NCBI RefSeq assembly: GCF_014196425.1
Contig: NZ_JACIDR010000002.1
Location: forward strand, 682,001-746,000
Length of the DNA stretch: 64,000 nt
DNA from: Hansschlegelia beijingensis
Lineage (GTDB): Bacteria; Pseudomonadota; Alphaproteobacteria; Rhizobiales; Methylopilaceae
Direction of reading: 5' to 3'
Below are positions 1 through 8,889 of the stretch, piece by piece (position 1 is the stretch's first letter; the number at the start of each line of letters is the position of its first letter). The notes beneath the pieces were generated by a model. The model was not told the DNA's origin and ran no database searches. It was given only the letters and a program-made list of their open reading frames with translations. The position numbers were made by a program, and so were the translations under genes.

Positions 1-342
1 CGCATGCCGGTCTCCGAGGCCAACTTCTTCGGCATCGTGATCGCGATCCAGTCGAAGGCCGGCGGCAGTCTCTCGGACGCGCTCGGCAACCTCTCGAAGG
101 TGCTGCGCGACCGCAAGAGGATGAAGCAGAAGATCCAGGCGCTCAGCATGGAGGCGAAGGCCTCCGCGTCGATCATCGGCGCGCTGCCGCTGATCACCAT
201 CGGGGCGATCTCCTACACCAGCCCGAGCTACATGGAGCTGATGTGGAACACCGGGATCGGCCGCGCGATGCTCGTGCTGTCCGCCGCCTGGATGCTGGCC
301 GGCATCCTGGTCATGCGGAAGATGATCAACTTCGACTTCTAG
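1..342 (+). CDS. tadB: TadB, Tad pilus inner-membrane platform protein (3' part)
   Basis: The reading frame is open from the window edge and ends at 342, so the 5' part is missing. The visible 113 residues contain the end of a type II secretion F domain: a helical stretch ending in KAGGSLSDALGNLSKVLRDR, a KASA segment, and two hydrophobic membrane segments near the C terminus (around GALPLITIGAI and MLVLSAAWMLAGILVM). This is the typical TadB tail. TadB and TadC together form the inner-membrane platform on which the TadA ATPase acts during Flp pilus assembly. tadC follows 46 bp downstream on the same strand, which supports the call. The remaining tad genes would lie left of the window. Confidence 0.88.
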   Translation, partial: RMPVSEANFFGIVIAIQSKAGGSLSDALGNLSKVLRDRKRMKQKIQALSMEAKASASIIGALPLITIGAISYTSPSYMELMWNTGIGRAMLVLSAAWMLAGILVMRKMINFDF

Positions 343-388
343 GCCGCCATCGGCGGATAACGGCGCGGCGCGCAACGGGGACCGGCAG

Positions 389-1363
389 ATGGTCGAGCAG
401 ATCTTCAGGACCATTAACGATCCGCACGCGATGGCCGCGCTGCTCGCCGCCGTCGCCGCCATCGCGACGGTGCTGACCTTCGCGATGCCGCTGCTGGCCG
501 GCAACCCGCTCGACAAGCGCATGAAGGCCGTCGCGACGGAGCGCTCGAAGATCCGGGCGCGCGAGCGCGAGCGGCTTGCCCGCGGCGAACGCCGGAGCCT
601 GAAGCGCGAGCCGAAGGCCTACATGCAGAACATCGTCAGCCAGTTCAATCTGGCGAAGCATCTTGGCACGGAGGACGCCAAGGAGCGGCTGCAGACGGCC
701 GGCTATCGCGGGCAGAGCGCGATGGTGGCCTTCCTGTTCTTCCGCCTGGTGGCGCCGCTCGTCTTCCTGGCCGTCGCGCTGTTTTATCTCTTCGTCGTGA
801 ACGACTTCGGCCTTTCGCCGCTGCTCCGCGTCGGCGGCGTCGTGTTCGCGACCTATCTGGGCGTCAAGGCGCCGGAGCTGTTCCTCAAGAACCAGACGCA
901 GAAGCGCCAGAGCTCGATCAAGAAGGCGTTTCCGGACGCGCTCGACCTGATGCTGATCTGCGTCGAGTCCGGCATGTCGATCGAGGCGGCGTTCCGCAAG
1001 GTGGCGGACGAGATCGGCTCCCAATCGGTGCCGCTCGCCGAGGAGCTGACGCTCGCCATGGCCGAGATGGCCTATCTGCAGGATCGCCGGCTGGCCTATG
1101 AGAATCTCGGCCTGCGCACCGGACTCGACAACGTCAAGGCGGTCGGCACGGCGCTGATCCAGGCCGACAAATACGGCACGCCGATCGGGCAGGCGCTTCG
1201 CGTCCTCGCCCAGGACAGCCGCGACACCCGCATGGCGGACGCCGAGAAGAAGGCGGCCGGTCTGCCGCCGAAGCTCACGGTCCCGATGATCGTGTTCTTC
1301 CTGCCCGTGATCTTCATCGTGATCCTCGGGCCCGCCTACATCCAGGTGATGGCGGTCAAGTAG
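389..1363 (+). CDS. tadC: TadC, Tad pilus inner-membrane platform protein
   Basis: 324 residues, normal for TadC. There is an N-terminal membrane segment (about 14-35), a basic cytoplasmic stretch, paired membrane segments around 110-155, a type II secretion F domain (about 180-300; it includes FPDALDLMLICVESGMSIEAAF, the family's hallmark region), and a final membrane segment near the C terminus (VPMIVFFLPVIFIVILGPA). It partners TadB in the platform of the Flp pilus machine. It is probably cotranscribed with tadB. The next gene is convergent and its stop codon lies only a few bases away, so this is the end of the tad operon. Confidence 0.9.
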   Translation: MVEQIFRTINDPHAMAALLAAVAAIATVLTFAMPLLAGNPLDKRMKAVATERSKIRARERERLARGERRSLKREPKAYMQNIVSQFNLAKHLGTEDAKERLQTAGYRGQSAMVAFLFFRLVAPLVFLAVALFYLFVVNDFGLSPLLRVGGVVFATYLGVKAPELFLKNQTQKRQSSIKKAFPDALDLMLICVESGMSIEAAFRKVADEIGSQSVPLAEELTLAMAEMAYLQDRRLAYENLGLRTGLDNVKAVGTALIQADKYGTPIGQALRVLAQDSRDTRMADAEKKAAGLPPKLTVPMIVFFLPVIFIVILGPAYIQVMAVK

Positions 1364-1371
1364 CCGGAACG

Positions 1372-2532
1372 CTACTCGCGCGGCGGAAGCTCTTCGGCGG
1401 GCTCGATGTCCGGCTCGGCCGGCGCGGTGGGCTGGTGCGGGAAGCCTTCGATCGAACCGAGGGGCTTGGCGTCGCGCTTGATCTCGATCGGGCTCGTCAC
1501 CCAGGCGGTCATCAGCTCCGCGAGCGAGCGCAGCGCATGCATGTGGATGCGCTCATAGCCGTGGCTCGCGTCGACGCCGAAGGTGGCGAGCGCCGTCCGC
1601 ACGTCGGCCCCGGCCTCGATGGCTGAGGCGCTGTCGGAGCGGTAGTAGCGGAACACGTCGCGCTGGTGGCGGATGTCGTGCTCGCGCGCCAGCCGGATCA
1701 GGTCATGCGTCAGGTGGTAGTCGAAGGGGCCGGTCTGGTCCGCCATCGCGATCGTGACGCCGAACTCATCGCTCGCCTGCCCCGGAGCGGTCGTGCCGTT
1801 GTCGATGGTCACCATAGCGGCGACGTCATTCGGCAGCACCGCGGAGGCGCCGACGCCGACCTCCTCGGCGATGGAGAGCACCCACCAGGTGTCGACCGGC
1901 GGCTTCACGCCCGACTCGATCACGGCTTTCAGCGTCGCCAGCAGAATGGCGACCCCGGCCTTGTCGTCGAGATGGCGCGAGACGATGAAGCCATTGTCGA
2001 GGAACTCCGCCTGCGCGTCGATCGCCACCACGTCCCCGACGTGAAACCCGAGACGCTGCAGATCGGCGACGTCGCGCACGAGGGCGTCGACCCGGACCTC
2101 CACATGGGGCCACCCGGTCGGCTGCGTGTCGACGTCGTCGCCGAAGGTGTGGCCCGAAGCCTTGAGCGGCAGGATCGAGCCCCTGTAGGCGCCCTGTTCG
2201 GTGAAGATCGTGCAGCGCGCGCCTTCGGCGAACCGCGCGGACCAGTGGCCGATCGGCACGACCTCGAGGCGACCGTTGGGCTTCAGCAGCTTCACCTGGG
2301 CGCCGAGCGTGTCCAGATGCGCGATCAGCGCGCGCGACGGGTTCCTGGCCTTGCCCGTAAGCTTGGCCCGGATCGCCCCGCGGCGGGTCACCTCAGGCTC
2401 GACGCCGAGCCGGACCAGCTCGTCCACGACCGCATGCGTGATGCTGTCCGTGAAGCCGCTCGGGCTCGGGATCTTGAGCAGCCCGCGGAGCTGCTCGGAG
2501 AGATAGTCGATGTCGACGTCAAGACGCGGCAT
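1372..2532 (-). CDS. M42-family peptidase of the NAGGN osmolyte system
   Basis: 386 residues, resembling M42 (aminopeptidase/endoglucanase-like) zinc peptidases. Likely metal ligands are visible: HLD in ALIAHLDTLGAQ, D in RHLDDKAGVAIL, the EE pair in SIAEEVGVGAS, D in TIDNGT, and a late His in DASHGYERIHM. The N-terminal segment IPSPSGFTDS is typical of the family. It is the third gene of a minus-strand unit with the two N-acetylglutaminylglutamine amide (NAGGN) biosynthesis genes; the same trio is recognised in other proteobacteria. Its role there is not established. Turnover of the dipeptide osmolyte is a reasonable inference, not shown by the sequence. The C-terminal tail (about 360-386) is acidic and proline-rich and looks dispensable. 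Confidence 0.85.
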   Translation of the reverse strand: MPRLDVDIDYLSEQLRGLLKIPSPSGFTDSITHAVVDELVRLGVEPEVTRRGAIRAKLTGKARNPSRALIAHLDTLGAQVKLLKPNGRLEVVPIGHWSARFAEGARCTIFTEQGAYRGSILPLKASGHTFGDDVDTQPTGWPHVEVRVDALVRDVADLQRLGFHVGDVVAIDAQAEFLDNGFIVSRHLDDKAGVAILLATLKAVIESGVKPPVDTWWVLSIAEEVGVGASAVLPNDVAAMVTIDNGTTAPGQASDEFGVTIAMADQTGPFDYHLTHDLIRLAREHDIRHQRDVFRYYRSDSASAIEAGADVRTALATFGVDASHGYERIHMHALRSLAELMTAWVTSPIEIKRDAKPLGSIEGFPHQPTAPAEPDIEPAEELPPRE

Positions 2533-2644
2533 GGGATCTCTGGGCCGGCTGGGGTGTCATGCGGACGAATCGGAGGGCGCCGTCTTACCACGGAGCGCGA
2601 TGGAGCTCCCGCGGACGGTCGCCTCCGGTCGGAATCGCGTGATT

Positions 2645-4381
2645 CTAGCCTCGCCCGACGCGGCGTGCGGCCGCCGGCATCGAGAGCGGGAACAGCAGGT
2701 CCACGAACCGCTCCGCCGTCGGCTGCGGCTCGTGATTGGCGAGCCCGGGCCGCTCATTGGCTTCGATAAACGCATAGTCCGGCTCGCGCGGCGAGCGTAC
2801 GATGAAGTCGACGCCCACCACCGGAATGTCGATCGCGCGCGCCACCGTCACCGCCGCCTCCACGAGGCGCGTGTGAACGATGCCGGTGACGTCGTGGATG
2901 GTGCCGCCGGTGTGCAGGTTGGCGGTTTTGCGCACGGTGACGGCCTGGCCCTCGGCAGGGATGTCGTCGAGCGAGAACCCCGCGGTGCGGACCGCGCGTT
3001 CGGTCTCCTCGTCCATCGGGATCGAGCTTTCGCCGCCGGTCGCGGCGGAGCGGCGGCGGCTCTGCGCGGCGATCAGGTCGCGGATCGCGGTCCGGCCGTC
3101 GCCCACCACCTGCGCGGGCCGTCGGATCGCCGCCGCGACGAGCTTGAAATCGATCACGATGAGGCGGAGGTCGTCGCCCTCGGCCTTCTTCTCGATGATC
3201 ACGCGGTCGCAATAGGCCCGGGCTCGCTCGACCGCGCGCTCGACCTCCTCGATCGTCTCCAGCCCGACCGATATGCCGCGCCCCTGCTCGCCCCGGGCGG
3301 GCTTCACCACCACGGAACCGTGCTCGGCGAGGAAGGAAGAGAGCTGTTCCGGGTCGCCGGCCTCGATCTGGTCCGGAACGATCACGCCAGCGCGCGCCAC
3401 GGTCCGGCGCGTCACGGCCTTGTCGTCGCAGATCGACATCGCGACGCCGTTGGTGAGCTCGCTCAGCGACTCCCGACAGAGGATCGATCGCCCGCCGTGC
3501 GTTAGCCGGAAGAAGCCGCCCTCGGCGTCGACCACCTCGACCCCGATCCCGCGCCGGCGGGCCTCGTCGACGATGATCTTGGCGTAGGGGTTGAGGCCGT
3601 CGACGGCGGGATCGCCCACGAACAGCCGCTCGTTGATGTAGTTCCGGCGTTTCACCGAGAAGGTCGGGACGCGGAAGAAGCCCAGCTTCTCGTAGAGCGC
3701 AATGGCCAGCTCGTTGTCGTGCATGACCGAGAGGTCCATCGACTGGCGGCCTCTCTTCTGGAAGAGCTCGGCCAGCCGCCGGACCAGGGTCTCGCCGACG
3801 CCCGGATGGCGGGCCTGCGGATCGACCGCGAGGCACCAAAGCGAGGCGCCGTTCTCCGGATCGCCGAAGGCCGCCGCGTGATCGACGCCCATGACGGTGC
3901 CGATGACCTCGTTCGATCGCGCGTCGACGGCCACGAGGTGAACCAGCTCCTCGCTGTCGCGCGACCGCTCGTAAAAGTCCGGCGGGGCGCAGACCATCTG
4001 GCGGGCGGCGTAGATGCGGTTCACCGAGTCGATGTCCACCCCGGTCTCGATCGGACGCACCGCGAAGGCCCGCTGGCCGCGCTTCGAGGGCCGGTAGCTC
4101 GACAGATCCAGGCGGAACATGTGGGAGGGGTCGAGGAACAGCTCGAGCGGCGCCTGAGCGAGCAGCACGTGCGGGTCGTCGACATAGACCGCGATGTCGC
4201 GGCGGTCCGCTCCTTCCTCTCGCAGCTCGTCGGCCAGGGCGGCCGGGTCCCCGAACGTCTGTCCGAAGAGCAACCGACCCCAGCCGCAATCCACGATGGC
4301 GTTCGCGCGGGCGCCGTCGTGCGGCGCGACCCGCTCGCCTGCGGCCGGATCGCGGTTCGCGGGCGATAGCGTCATGAGCAT
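2645..4381 (-). CDS. ngg: N-acetylglutaminylglutamine synthetase (GNAT + ATP-grasp)
   Basis: 578 residues with two fused enzyme modules. An N-terminal GNAT acetyltransferase (about 110-245) shows LWCLAVDPQARHPGVGETLVRRL and ALYEKLGFF. A C-terminal ATP-grasp ligase (about 300-570) shows VVVKPARGEQGRGISVG, an EKK lysine region and the metal-binding end VGVDFIV..FIEANERPG. The family makes N-acetylglutaminylglutamine from glutamine and acetyl-CoA, and the neighbouring AsnB-like protein then amidates it to NAGGN, a dipeptide osmoprotectant known from Sinorhizobium and Pseudomonas. The gene lies 34 bp after the amidotransferase stop codon, consistent with one operon. A second ATG two codons after the first could also be the start. 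Confidence 0.92.
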   Translation of the reverse strand: MLMTLSPANRDPAAGERVAPHDGARANAIVDCGWGRLLFGQTFGDPAALADELREEGADRRDIAVYVDDPHVLLAQAPLELFLDPSHMFRLDLSSYRPSKRGQRAFAVRPIETGVDIDSVNRIYAARQMVCAPPDFYERSRDSEELVHLVAVDARSNEVIGTVMGVDHAAAFGDPENGASLWCLAVDPQARHPGVGETLVRRLAELFQKRGRQSMDLSVMHDNELAIALYEKLGFFRVPTFSVKRRNYINERLFVGDPAVDGLNPYAKIIVDEARRRGIGVEVVDAEGGFFRLTHGGRSILCRESLSELTNGVAMSICDDKAVTRRTVARAGVIVPDQIEAGDPEQLSSFLAEHGSVVVKPARGEQGRGISVGLETIEEVERAVERARAYCDRVIIEKKAEGDDLRLIVIDFKLVAAAIRRPAQVVGDGRTAIRDLIAAQSRRRSAATGGESSIPMDEETERAVRTAGFSLDDIPAEGQAVTVRKTANLHTGGTIHDVTGIVHTRLVEAAVTVARAIDIPVVGVDFIVRSPREPDYAFIEANERPGLANHEPQPTAERFVDLLFPLSMPAAARRVGRG

Positions 4382-4415
4382 GAGTCCTCGTCTTCCAGTC
4401 TTGCGCGCCGGGGAT

Positions 4416-6188
4416 TCAGACGCCGTGCGTCTGCAGCCAGACCTCGAGCAGCGCGCACTGCCATAGCTCCGACCCCTTGAGCGGCGTGATGTGGCCCTTG
4501 GGATCGGCGAACAGCGCCGCGAGATAGTCGGGCCGGAACAGGCCGCGCGACCGGGCGGCCTCGCTGCTCAGCGCGTCGCGCACCATCTCCAGCGTCTTGC
4601 CTTCGAGATATTTGAGCCCCGGAACCGGGAAGTAGCCCTTCGGCCGGTCCACCACCTCGCGCGGCACGACCTGGCGCGCGAGGTCCTTCAGCACCCCCTT
4701 GCCGCCGTCGGCGAGCTTGTGCTCGCCCGGAATCCGGGCCGCGAGCTCCACCAGCTCATGGTCGAGGAACGGCACGCGCGCCTCGAGCGAGTGGGCCATG
4801 GTCATGTTGTCGACGCGCTTCACCGGGTCGTCGACCAGCATCACGGTGCTGTCGAGCCGAAGCGCCTTGTCGATGGCGTCAGGCGCCCCCGGCATGTCGA
4901 AATGCTCCTCGACAAAGGCGCGCGCGTGGTCGGCGCCGGCATACTCTTCGGTCACGTGGGCGAGGAAGCGGCCGTGGTCGCGATCGAAGAACGCCTTGGC
5001 GTAGGCGCCGGCGGGATCGTTGGCGGCCGCGACCTTCGGGTACCAGTGGTAGCCCGCGAAGATCTCGTCCGCGCCCTGGCCGCTCTGCACGACGGTGAGG
5101 TGTTTCCGGACTTCTTCGGACAGCAGATAGAACGCCACGCAGTCGTGGCTCACCATCGGCTCCGACATTGCGTCGATCGCGCCGGGCAGCGCGTCGAGCA
5201 TCCGGCTCTCCTCGATGGAGATCTTGTGATGCGTGGTGCCGAAGCGCTCCGCGATCAGATCGGAGTACTTGAACTCGTCGCCTTCCTCGCCGCCGCGCGC
5301 CTCGAAGCCGATCGAGAAGGTCTCGATGTGGTTGTGGCCGAGCTCCGCCAGCAGCGCGACGACGAGGCTCGAGTCGACCCCGCCCGACAGCAGCACCCCG
5401 ACCGGCACGTCCGCGACCATGCGGCGGGCGACGGCCGTCCTGAGCGAGCCGTGGACCATCTCGCGCCACTCGTCGAAGGACCGGGCGACGTCGGCGGCCG
5501 ACCGCTCATACGAAACGGTCCAGTAGACCTCCTCCTTGGTGCGGCCGTCCGGCTCGTAGATCCGCAGCGTCGCCGGGGGCAGCTTCCGCACGCCGGACAG
5601 GATCGTGCGCGGGGCCGGCACGACCGAGTGGAACGTCATGTAGGCGTTGAGCCCGACCGGATCGATCGAGGTGTCGACGCCGCCCGCCCGCAGCAGGGCA
5701 GGCAGCGAAGAAGCGAACCGGAGCCGGCCGGCGCCCTCGGAGAGGTACAGCGGCTTGATGCCGAGCCGGTCGCGGATGAGGATCACGCGGCCGGTGTCGC
5801 GCTCGTGGATCGCGATCGCGAACATCCCGAAGAGCTTCTTCGGCAGCTCGGTCCCCCAGGCCCGCCAGCCCTTGCTGATCACCTCGGTGTCGCCGTCGGA
5901 GAAGAAGACGAAGCCCTTGGCCTCGAGCTCGGTCCTGAGCTCCTTGTAATTGTAGATGCAGCCGTTGAACACGATGGTCAGGCCGAGGGCCGGATCGACC
6001 ATCGGCTGTTCGGCCTTCTCGCTGAGGTCGATGATCTTCAGCCGCCGGTGCCCGAAGGCGACGCGGCCGCGCGCCACGACGCCGTCGCCGTCCGGCCCCC
6101 TGGCCGTCATGCAGCCAGTCATCGCCATGACCGACTCCACCGACGCCGGCTGGCCGAGGAAGGTCACCTCACCGCAGATTCCACACAT
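4416..6188 (-). CDS. asnO: N-acetylglutaminylglutamine amidotransferase (AsnB-like)
   Basis: 590 residues in asparagine-synthetase B layout. The start MCGICGEV places the class II amidotransferase nucleophile at Cys2, which fixes the start codon. GPDGDG and FGHRRL are the usual glutaminase-domain motifs. The synthetase domain carries the pyrophosphate loop SGGVDSS at residues 268-274, followed by VQSGQGADEIFAGY and SLEARVPFLDHELVE. In the NAGGN pathway this enzyme adds the terminal amide to N-acetylglutaminylglutamine using glutamine and ATP. It is the first gene of the three-gene osmolyte unit, so any osmotic control should act in the 174 bp upstream. General asparagine synthetase is the alternative, but the neighbours argue for NAGGN. 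Confidence 0.92.
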   Translation of the reverse strand: MCGICGEVTFLGQPASVESVMAMTGCMTARGPDGDGVVARGRVAFGHRRLKIIDLSEKAEQPMVDPALGLTIVFNGCIYNYKELRTELEAKGFVFFSDGDTEVISKGWRAWGTELPKKLFGMFAIAIHERDTGRVILIRDRLGIKPLYLSEGAGRLRFASSLPALLRAGGVDTSIDPVGLNAYMTFHSVVPAPRTILSGVRKLPPATLRIYEPDGRTKEEVYWTVSYERSAADVARSFDEWREMVHGSLRTAVARRMVADVPVGVLLSGGVDSSLVVALLAELGHNHIETFSIGFEARGGEEGDEFKYSDLIAERFGTTHHKISIEESRMLDALPGAIDAMSEPMVSHDCVAFYLLSEEVRKHLTVVQSGQGADEIFAGYHWYPKVAAANDPAGAYAKAFFDRDHGRFLAHVTEEYAGADHARAFVEEHFDMPGAPDAIDKALRLDSTVMLVDDPVKRVDNMTMAHSLEARVPFLDHELVELAARIPGEHKLADGGKGVLKDLARQVVPREVVDRPKGYFPVPGLKYLEGKTLEMVRDALSSEAARSRGLFRPDYLAALFADPKGHITPLKGSELWQCALLEVWLQTHGV

Positions 6189-6252
6189 TTCTCGTCGCGT
6201 TCCCGTTCTCTTAGTGCAGTGCAGCTAAGGCGGAAGGCGAGAAAAGCGAGTC

Positions 6253-6297
6253 TGCCCGGCGCCCCGGGCAGGCCCAAATGCTGGGCGCCAGCCCAGC
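6253..6297. terminator. tandem GC-rich hairpins between asnO and the quinone oxidoreductase gene
   Basis: Two perfect stems lie close together: TGCCCGG/CCGGGCA with a 4-base loop at 6253-6270, and GCTGGGC/GCCCAGC with a 4-base loop at 6280-6297. No T-run follows either. They lie downstream of the minus-strand oxidoreductase gene and upstream of asnO, so a terminator that insulates asnO is the simplest reading. Confidence 0.4.
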
Positions 6298-6362
6298 GTC
6301 GGGCGCCGAATTCGGGCCCGCCAAGTGGCGGAGCCGGCACGCTGCTGAGAGCGCCGCGTCGC

Positions 6363-7370
6363 TCAGGCCTTCGCGGTCGTGAGGACGATCTTGCCCATGT
6401 GCGAGCTCTCCTCCATCAGCCGGTGGGCGTCGGCGGCGTTCTCGAGCGGGAAGGTCGCGTGCACGATCGGCTTGACCTTGCCGGCCGCGACCAGCGGCAG
6501 CACCTCGCGCCGCAGGGCCTCGGCGATCGACGCCTTCTGCGAGACCGGGCGCGCGCGCAGCGTCGAGCCCGTGACCGTCAGGCGCTTCAGCATGATCGGC
6601 GTCAGGTCGATCTGGACCTTCGGGCCCTGCATGAAGGCGATCTGCACCAGCGCGCCTTCGGGGGCGAGGGACTTGATGTTCTTGTTGGTGTACTCGCCGC
6701 CGACCATGTCGAGGATGACGTTCACGCCCTTGCCGCCGGTCTCCTCCTTCAGGACGGCCTGGAAGTCCTCCGTGCGGTAGTCGATCGCCCGTTTCGCGCC
6801 GAGCTTCTCGCAGAACGCGACCTTCTCCGGGCCGCCCGCGGTCGCATAGGCGGTCGCCCCGCGAGCGACGGCGAGCTGGATCGCGGTGGTGCCGATGCCG
6901 GACGTCCCGCCATGGACGAGGAAGCTCTGGCCCGCCTTCAGGCCGGCGCGTTCGAACACGTTGGTCCAGACCGTGAAAAAGGTTTCCGGCAGCGCCGCGG
7001 CCTCGGTCAGCGACAGGCCCTCCGGGACCGGCAGGCACACGGCGGCGGGCGCGACTGCGTACTCCGCGTAGCCGCCGCCCGTGAGCAGCGCGCACACCTG
7101 ATCGCCGACCTTGAGCTCGGTCACGCCCGCGCCGAGCGCGGCCACGCGACCCGCGACCTCGAGGCCGAGCGTCTCGGGCGCGCCCGGAGGCGGGGGGTAC
7201 ATCCCCTTGCGCTGCATGACGTCCGGCCGGTTCACGCCGGCCGCCGCGACCTCGATCAGCACCTCGCCTTCGCCCGGGGTCGGCAGCGGACCGCGCGCCG
7301 GGACCAGCACCTCCGGGCCGCCATCGCCTTCGGCGCGCACATAGGTCATCTCGGTCGGCAGGTCGGTCAT
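6363..7370 (-). CDS. NAD(P)H-quinone oxidoreductase, PIG3/QOR type
   Basis: 335 residues of the medium-chain dehydrogenase/reductase superfamily without zinc ligands. The N-terminal catalytic fold includes VAAAGVNRPDVMQRKG and YPPPPGAPETLGLEVAG, diagnostic of the PIG3-like quinone oxidoreductase group. The nucleotide-binding site is VHGGTSGIGTTAIQLA. The frame stays open for another 153 codons upstream, but similarity begins at MTDLPTEMTYVRAEG, so the start is placed at 7370; a second ATG at 7349 is possible. Expected activity is NADPH-dependent reduction of quinones or reactive carbonyls in the cytoplasm. It diverges from the aminopeptidase gene. Confidence 0.88.
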   Translation of the reverse strand: MTDLPTEMTYVRAEGDGGPEVLVPARGPLPTPGEGEVLIEVAAAGVNRPDVMQRKGMYPPPPGAPETLGLEVAGRVAALGAGVTELKVGDQVCALLTGGGYAEYAVAPAAVCLPVPEGLSLTEAAALPETFFTVWTNVFERAGLKAGQSFLVHGGTSGIGTTAIQLAVARGATAYATAGGPEKVAFCEKLGAKRAIDYRTEDFQAVLKEETGGKGVNVILDMVGGEYTNKNIKSLAPEGALVQIAFMQGPKVQIDLTPIMLKRLTVTGSTLRARPVSQKASIAEALRREVLPLVAAGKVKPIVHATFPLENAADAHRLMEESSHMGKIVLTTAKA

Positions 7371-7518
7371 CGCTGCGGCCTCTCGCGGGCTTGGGGTCCG
7401 GAATCCGGCACAGGGTGTGGCGCGGCCGGCGCGACAGGGCAAGGCCGGGAGCGACCGCGATGACGCGGAGCGGCGAAATATGCGATGACGGCCGCCGGTT
7501 CGCGTTTCGCCCGAGGAC

Positions 7519-8889
7519 ATGCCGATGCCGCCGATCTTCGCCGCCCCGTCCGAACCCACGATTCCGATCTGGTTCGCCGCCGTGGGAGAAGAGCTTCCGG
7601 AAGCAGCGCGCGGCTGGGCCGCGGCGACGGGCTTCGAAGTCGGTCCCGGCGGCGTCCTGCTCGTGCCGGACGAGACCGGCGGCCTGAAGGGCGTGATTTT
7701 CGGGATCGAAGGGGCGAAGGCGCGCAGCCGCAATCCTTTCCTGGCCGGCAAGCTCGCGGGCGCGCTGCCGGCCGGCGCATACCGGCTGGAGGGCGCGGTC
7801 GCAGATCCGCGCCTTGCGACGCTCGCCATCGCGCTCGGATCCTATCGCTTCGCGCGCTACCGCAAGGCGCAGGGCAAGGAGGTCCGGATCGCCCTCCCGG
7901 AGGCCGTGGACGCCGCAGAGGTCGAGCGGACGGTGGCGGCGACCTTCCTCGGCCGCGACCTCGTCAACACGCCGGCCAACGATCTCGGGCCGGAGGAGCT
8001 CGAAGGCGCGATCCGCGAACTCGCCGCCCGCCACGGGGCCGAGGTCTCCTCGATCGTCGGAGACGCGCTCCTGGACGAGAACTTCCCGCTGGTCCACGCG
8101 GTCGGCCGCGCGTCGCCGCGCGCGCCGCGGATCGTCGATCTGCGGTGGGGGCAGGCGGACGATCCGCGGGTGACGCTGGTCGGCAAGGGCGTCTGCTTCG
8201 ACACCGGCGGCCTGGACATCAAGCCGAGCTCCGGCATGCTGCTGATGAAGAAGGACATGGGCGGCGCCGCGGCGATGATCGCGCTCGCCGACATGGTCAT
8301 GGGCGCGAAGCTCCCGGTGCGGCTGCGGCTGATCGTAGGCGCCGTCGAGAACTCGATCTCCGGCGACGCCTTCCGGCCCGGCGACGTCTATCCGAGCCGC
8401 AAGGGCCTCAGCGTCGAGATCGGCAACACCGACGCCGAGGGGCGGCTGGTGCTGGCCGACGCGCTGGCGCTCGCCGACGAGGAAGCGCCCGAGATCATCG
8501 TGGACGCAGCGACGCTGACGGGCGCGGCGCGCGTCGCCCTCGGCCCCGACCTGCCGCCGCTCTACACCGACGACGAAGCCTTCGCCGCGGATCTGCTGCG
8601 GCACGCGGCGGCCCAGCACGACCCGCTGTGGCGGCTGCCGCTGTGGAACCCCTATGACGATCTGCTCTCGTCCAAGATCGCCGACGTGAACCACATCTCG
8701 GGCGGGGCCTTCGCGGGTTCCGTCACCGCCGCGCTGTTCCTGCGCCGCTTCGTCGAAAACGCGAAGGTCTGGGCGCATCTGGACATCTTCGCCTGGAACC
8801 CGTCAGCCAGGCCGGGCCGGCCGGAAGGCGGCGAGGTGCAGGGCGCGCGCGCGCTCGCAGCGCTCCTTCAGGAAAGGTATGGGCGGTGA
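7519..8889 (+). CDS. M17-family leucyl aminopeptidase
   Basis: 456 residues. The C-terminal catalytic domain has the M17 signature NTDAEGRL at residues 303-310, and the metal/catalytic segment GKGVCFDTGGLDIKPS with Lys223, Asp228 and Lys235. The N-terminal half is shorter and more divergent than in PepA. It is a dinuclear-zinc enzyme expected to remove N-terminal residues from peptides in the cytoplasm. The next gene starts 11 bp before this stop codon, with a good ribosome site (AGGA) inside this gene's end, so the two are translationally coupled. Confidence 0.9.
   Translation: MPMPPIFAAPSEPTIPIWFAAVGEELPEAARGWAAATGFEVGPGGVLLVPDETGGLKGVIFGIEGAKARSRNPFLAGKLAGALPAGAYRLEGAVADPRLATLAIALGSYRFARYRKAQGKEVRIALPEAVDAAEVERTVAATFLGRDLVNTPANDLGPEELEGAIRELAARHGAEVSSIVGDALLDENFPLVHAVGRASPRAPRIVDLRWGQADDPRVTLVGKGVCFDTGGLDIKPSSGMLLMKKDMGGAAAMIALADMVMGAKLPVRLRLIVGAVENSISGDAFRPGDVYPSRKGLSVEIGNTDAEGRLVLADALALADEEAPEIIVDAATLTGAARVALGPDLPPLYTDDEAFAADLLRHAAAQHDPLWRLPLWNPYDDLLSSKIADVNHISGGAFAGSVTAALFLRRFVENAKVWAHLDIFAWNPSARPGRPEGGEVQGARALAALLQERYGR

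Noticed and set aside
4491-7463. A 990-codon open frame on the plus strand across asnO and the quinone oxidoreductase
   Set aside because: It is antisense to two clear genes; its composition (His, Arg, Asp, Leu) is what high-GC antisense frames produce.
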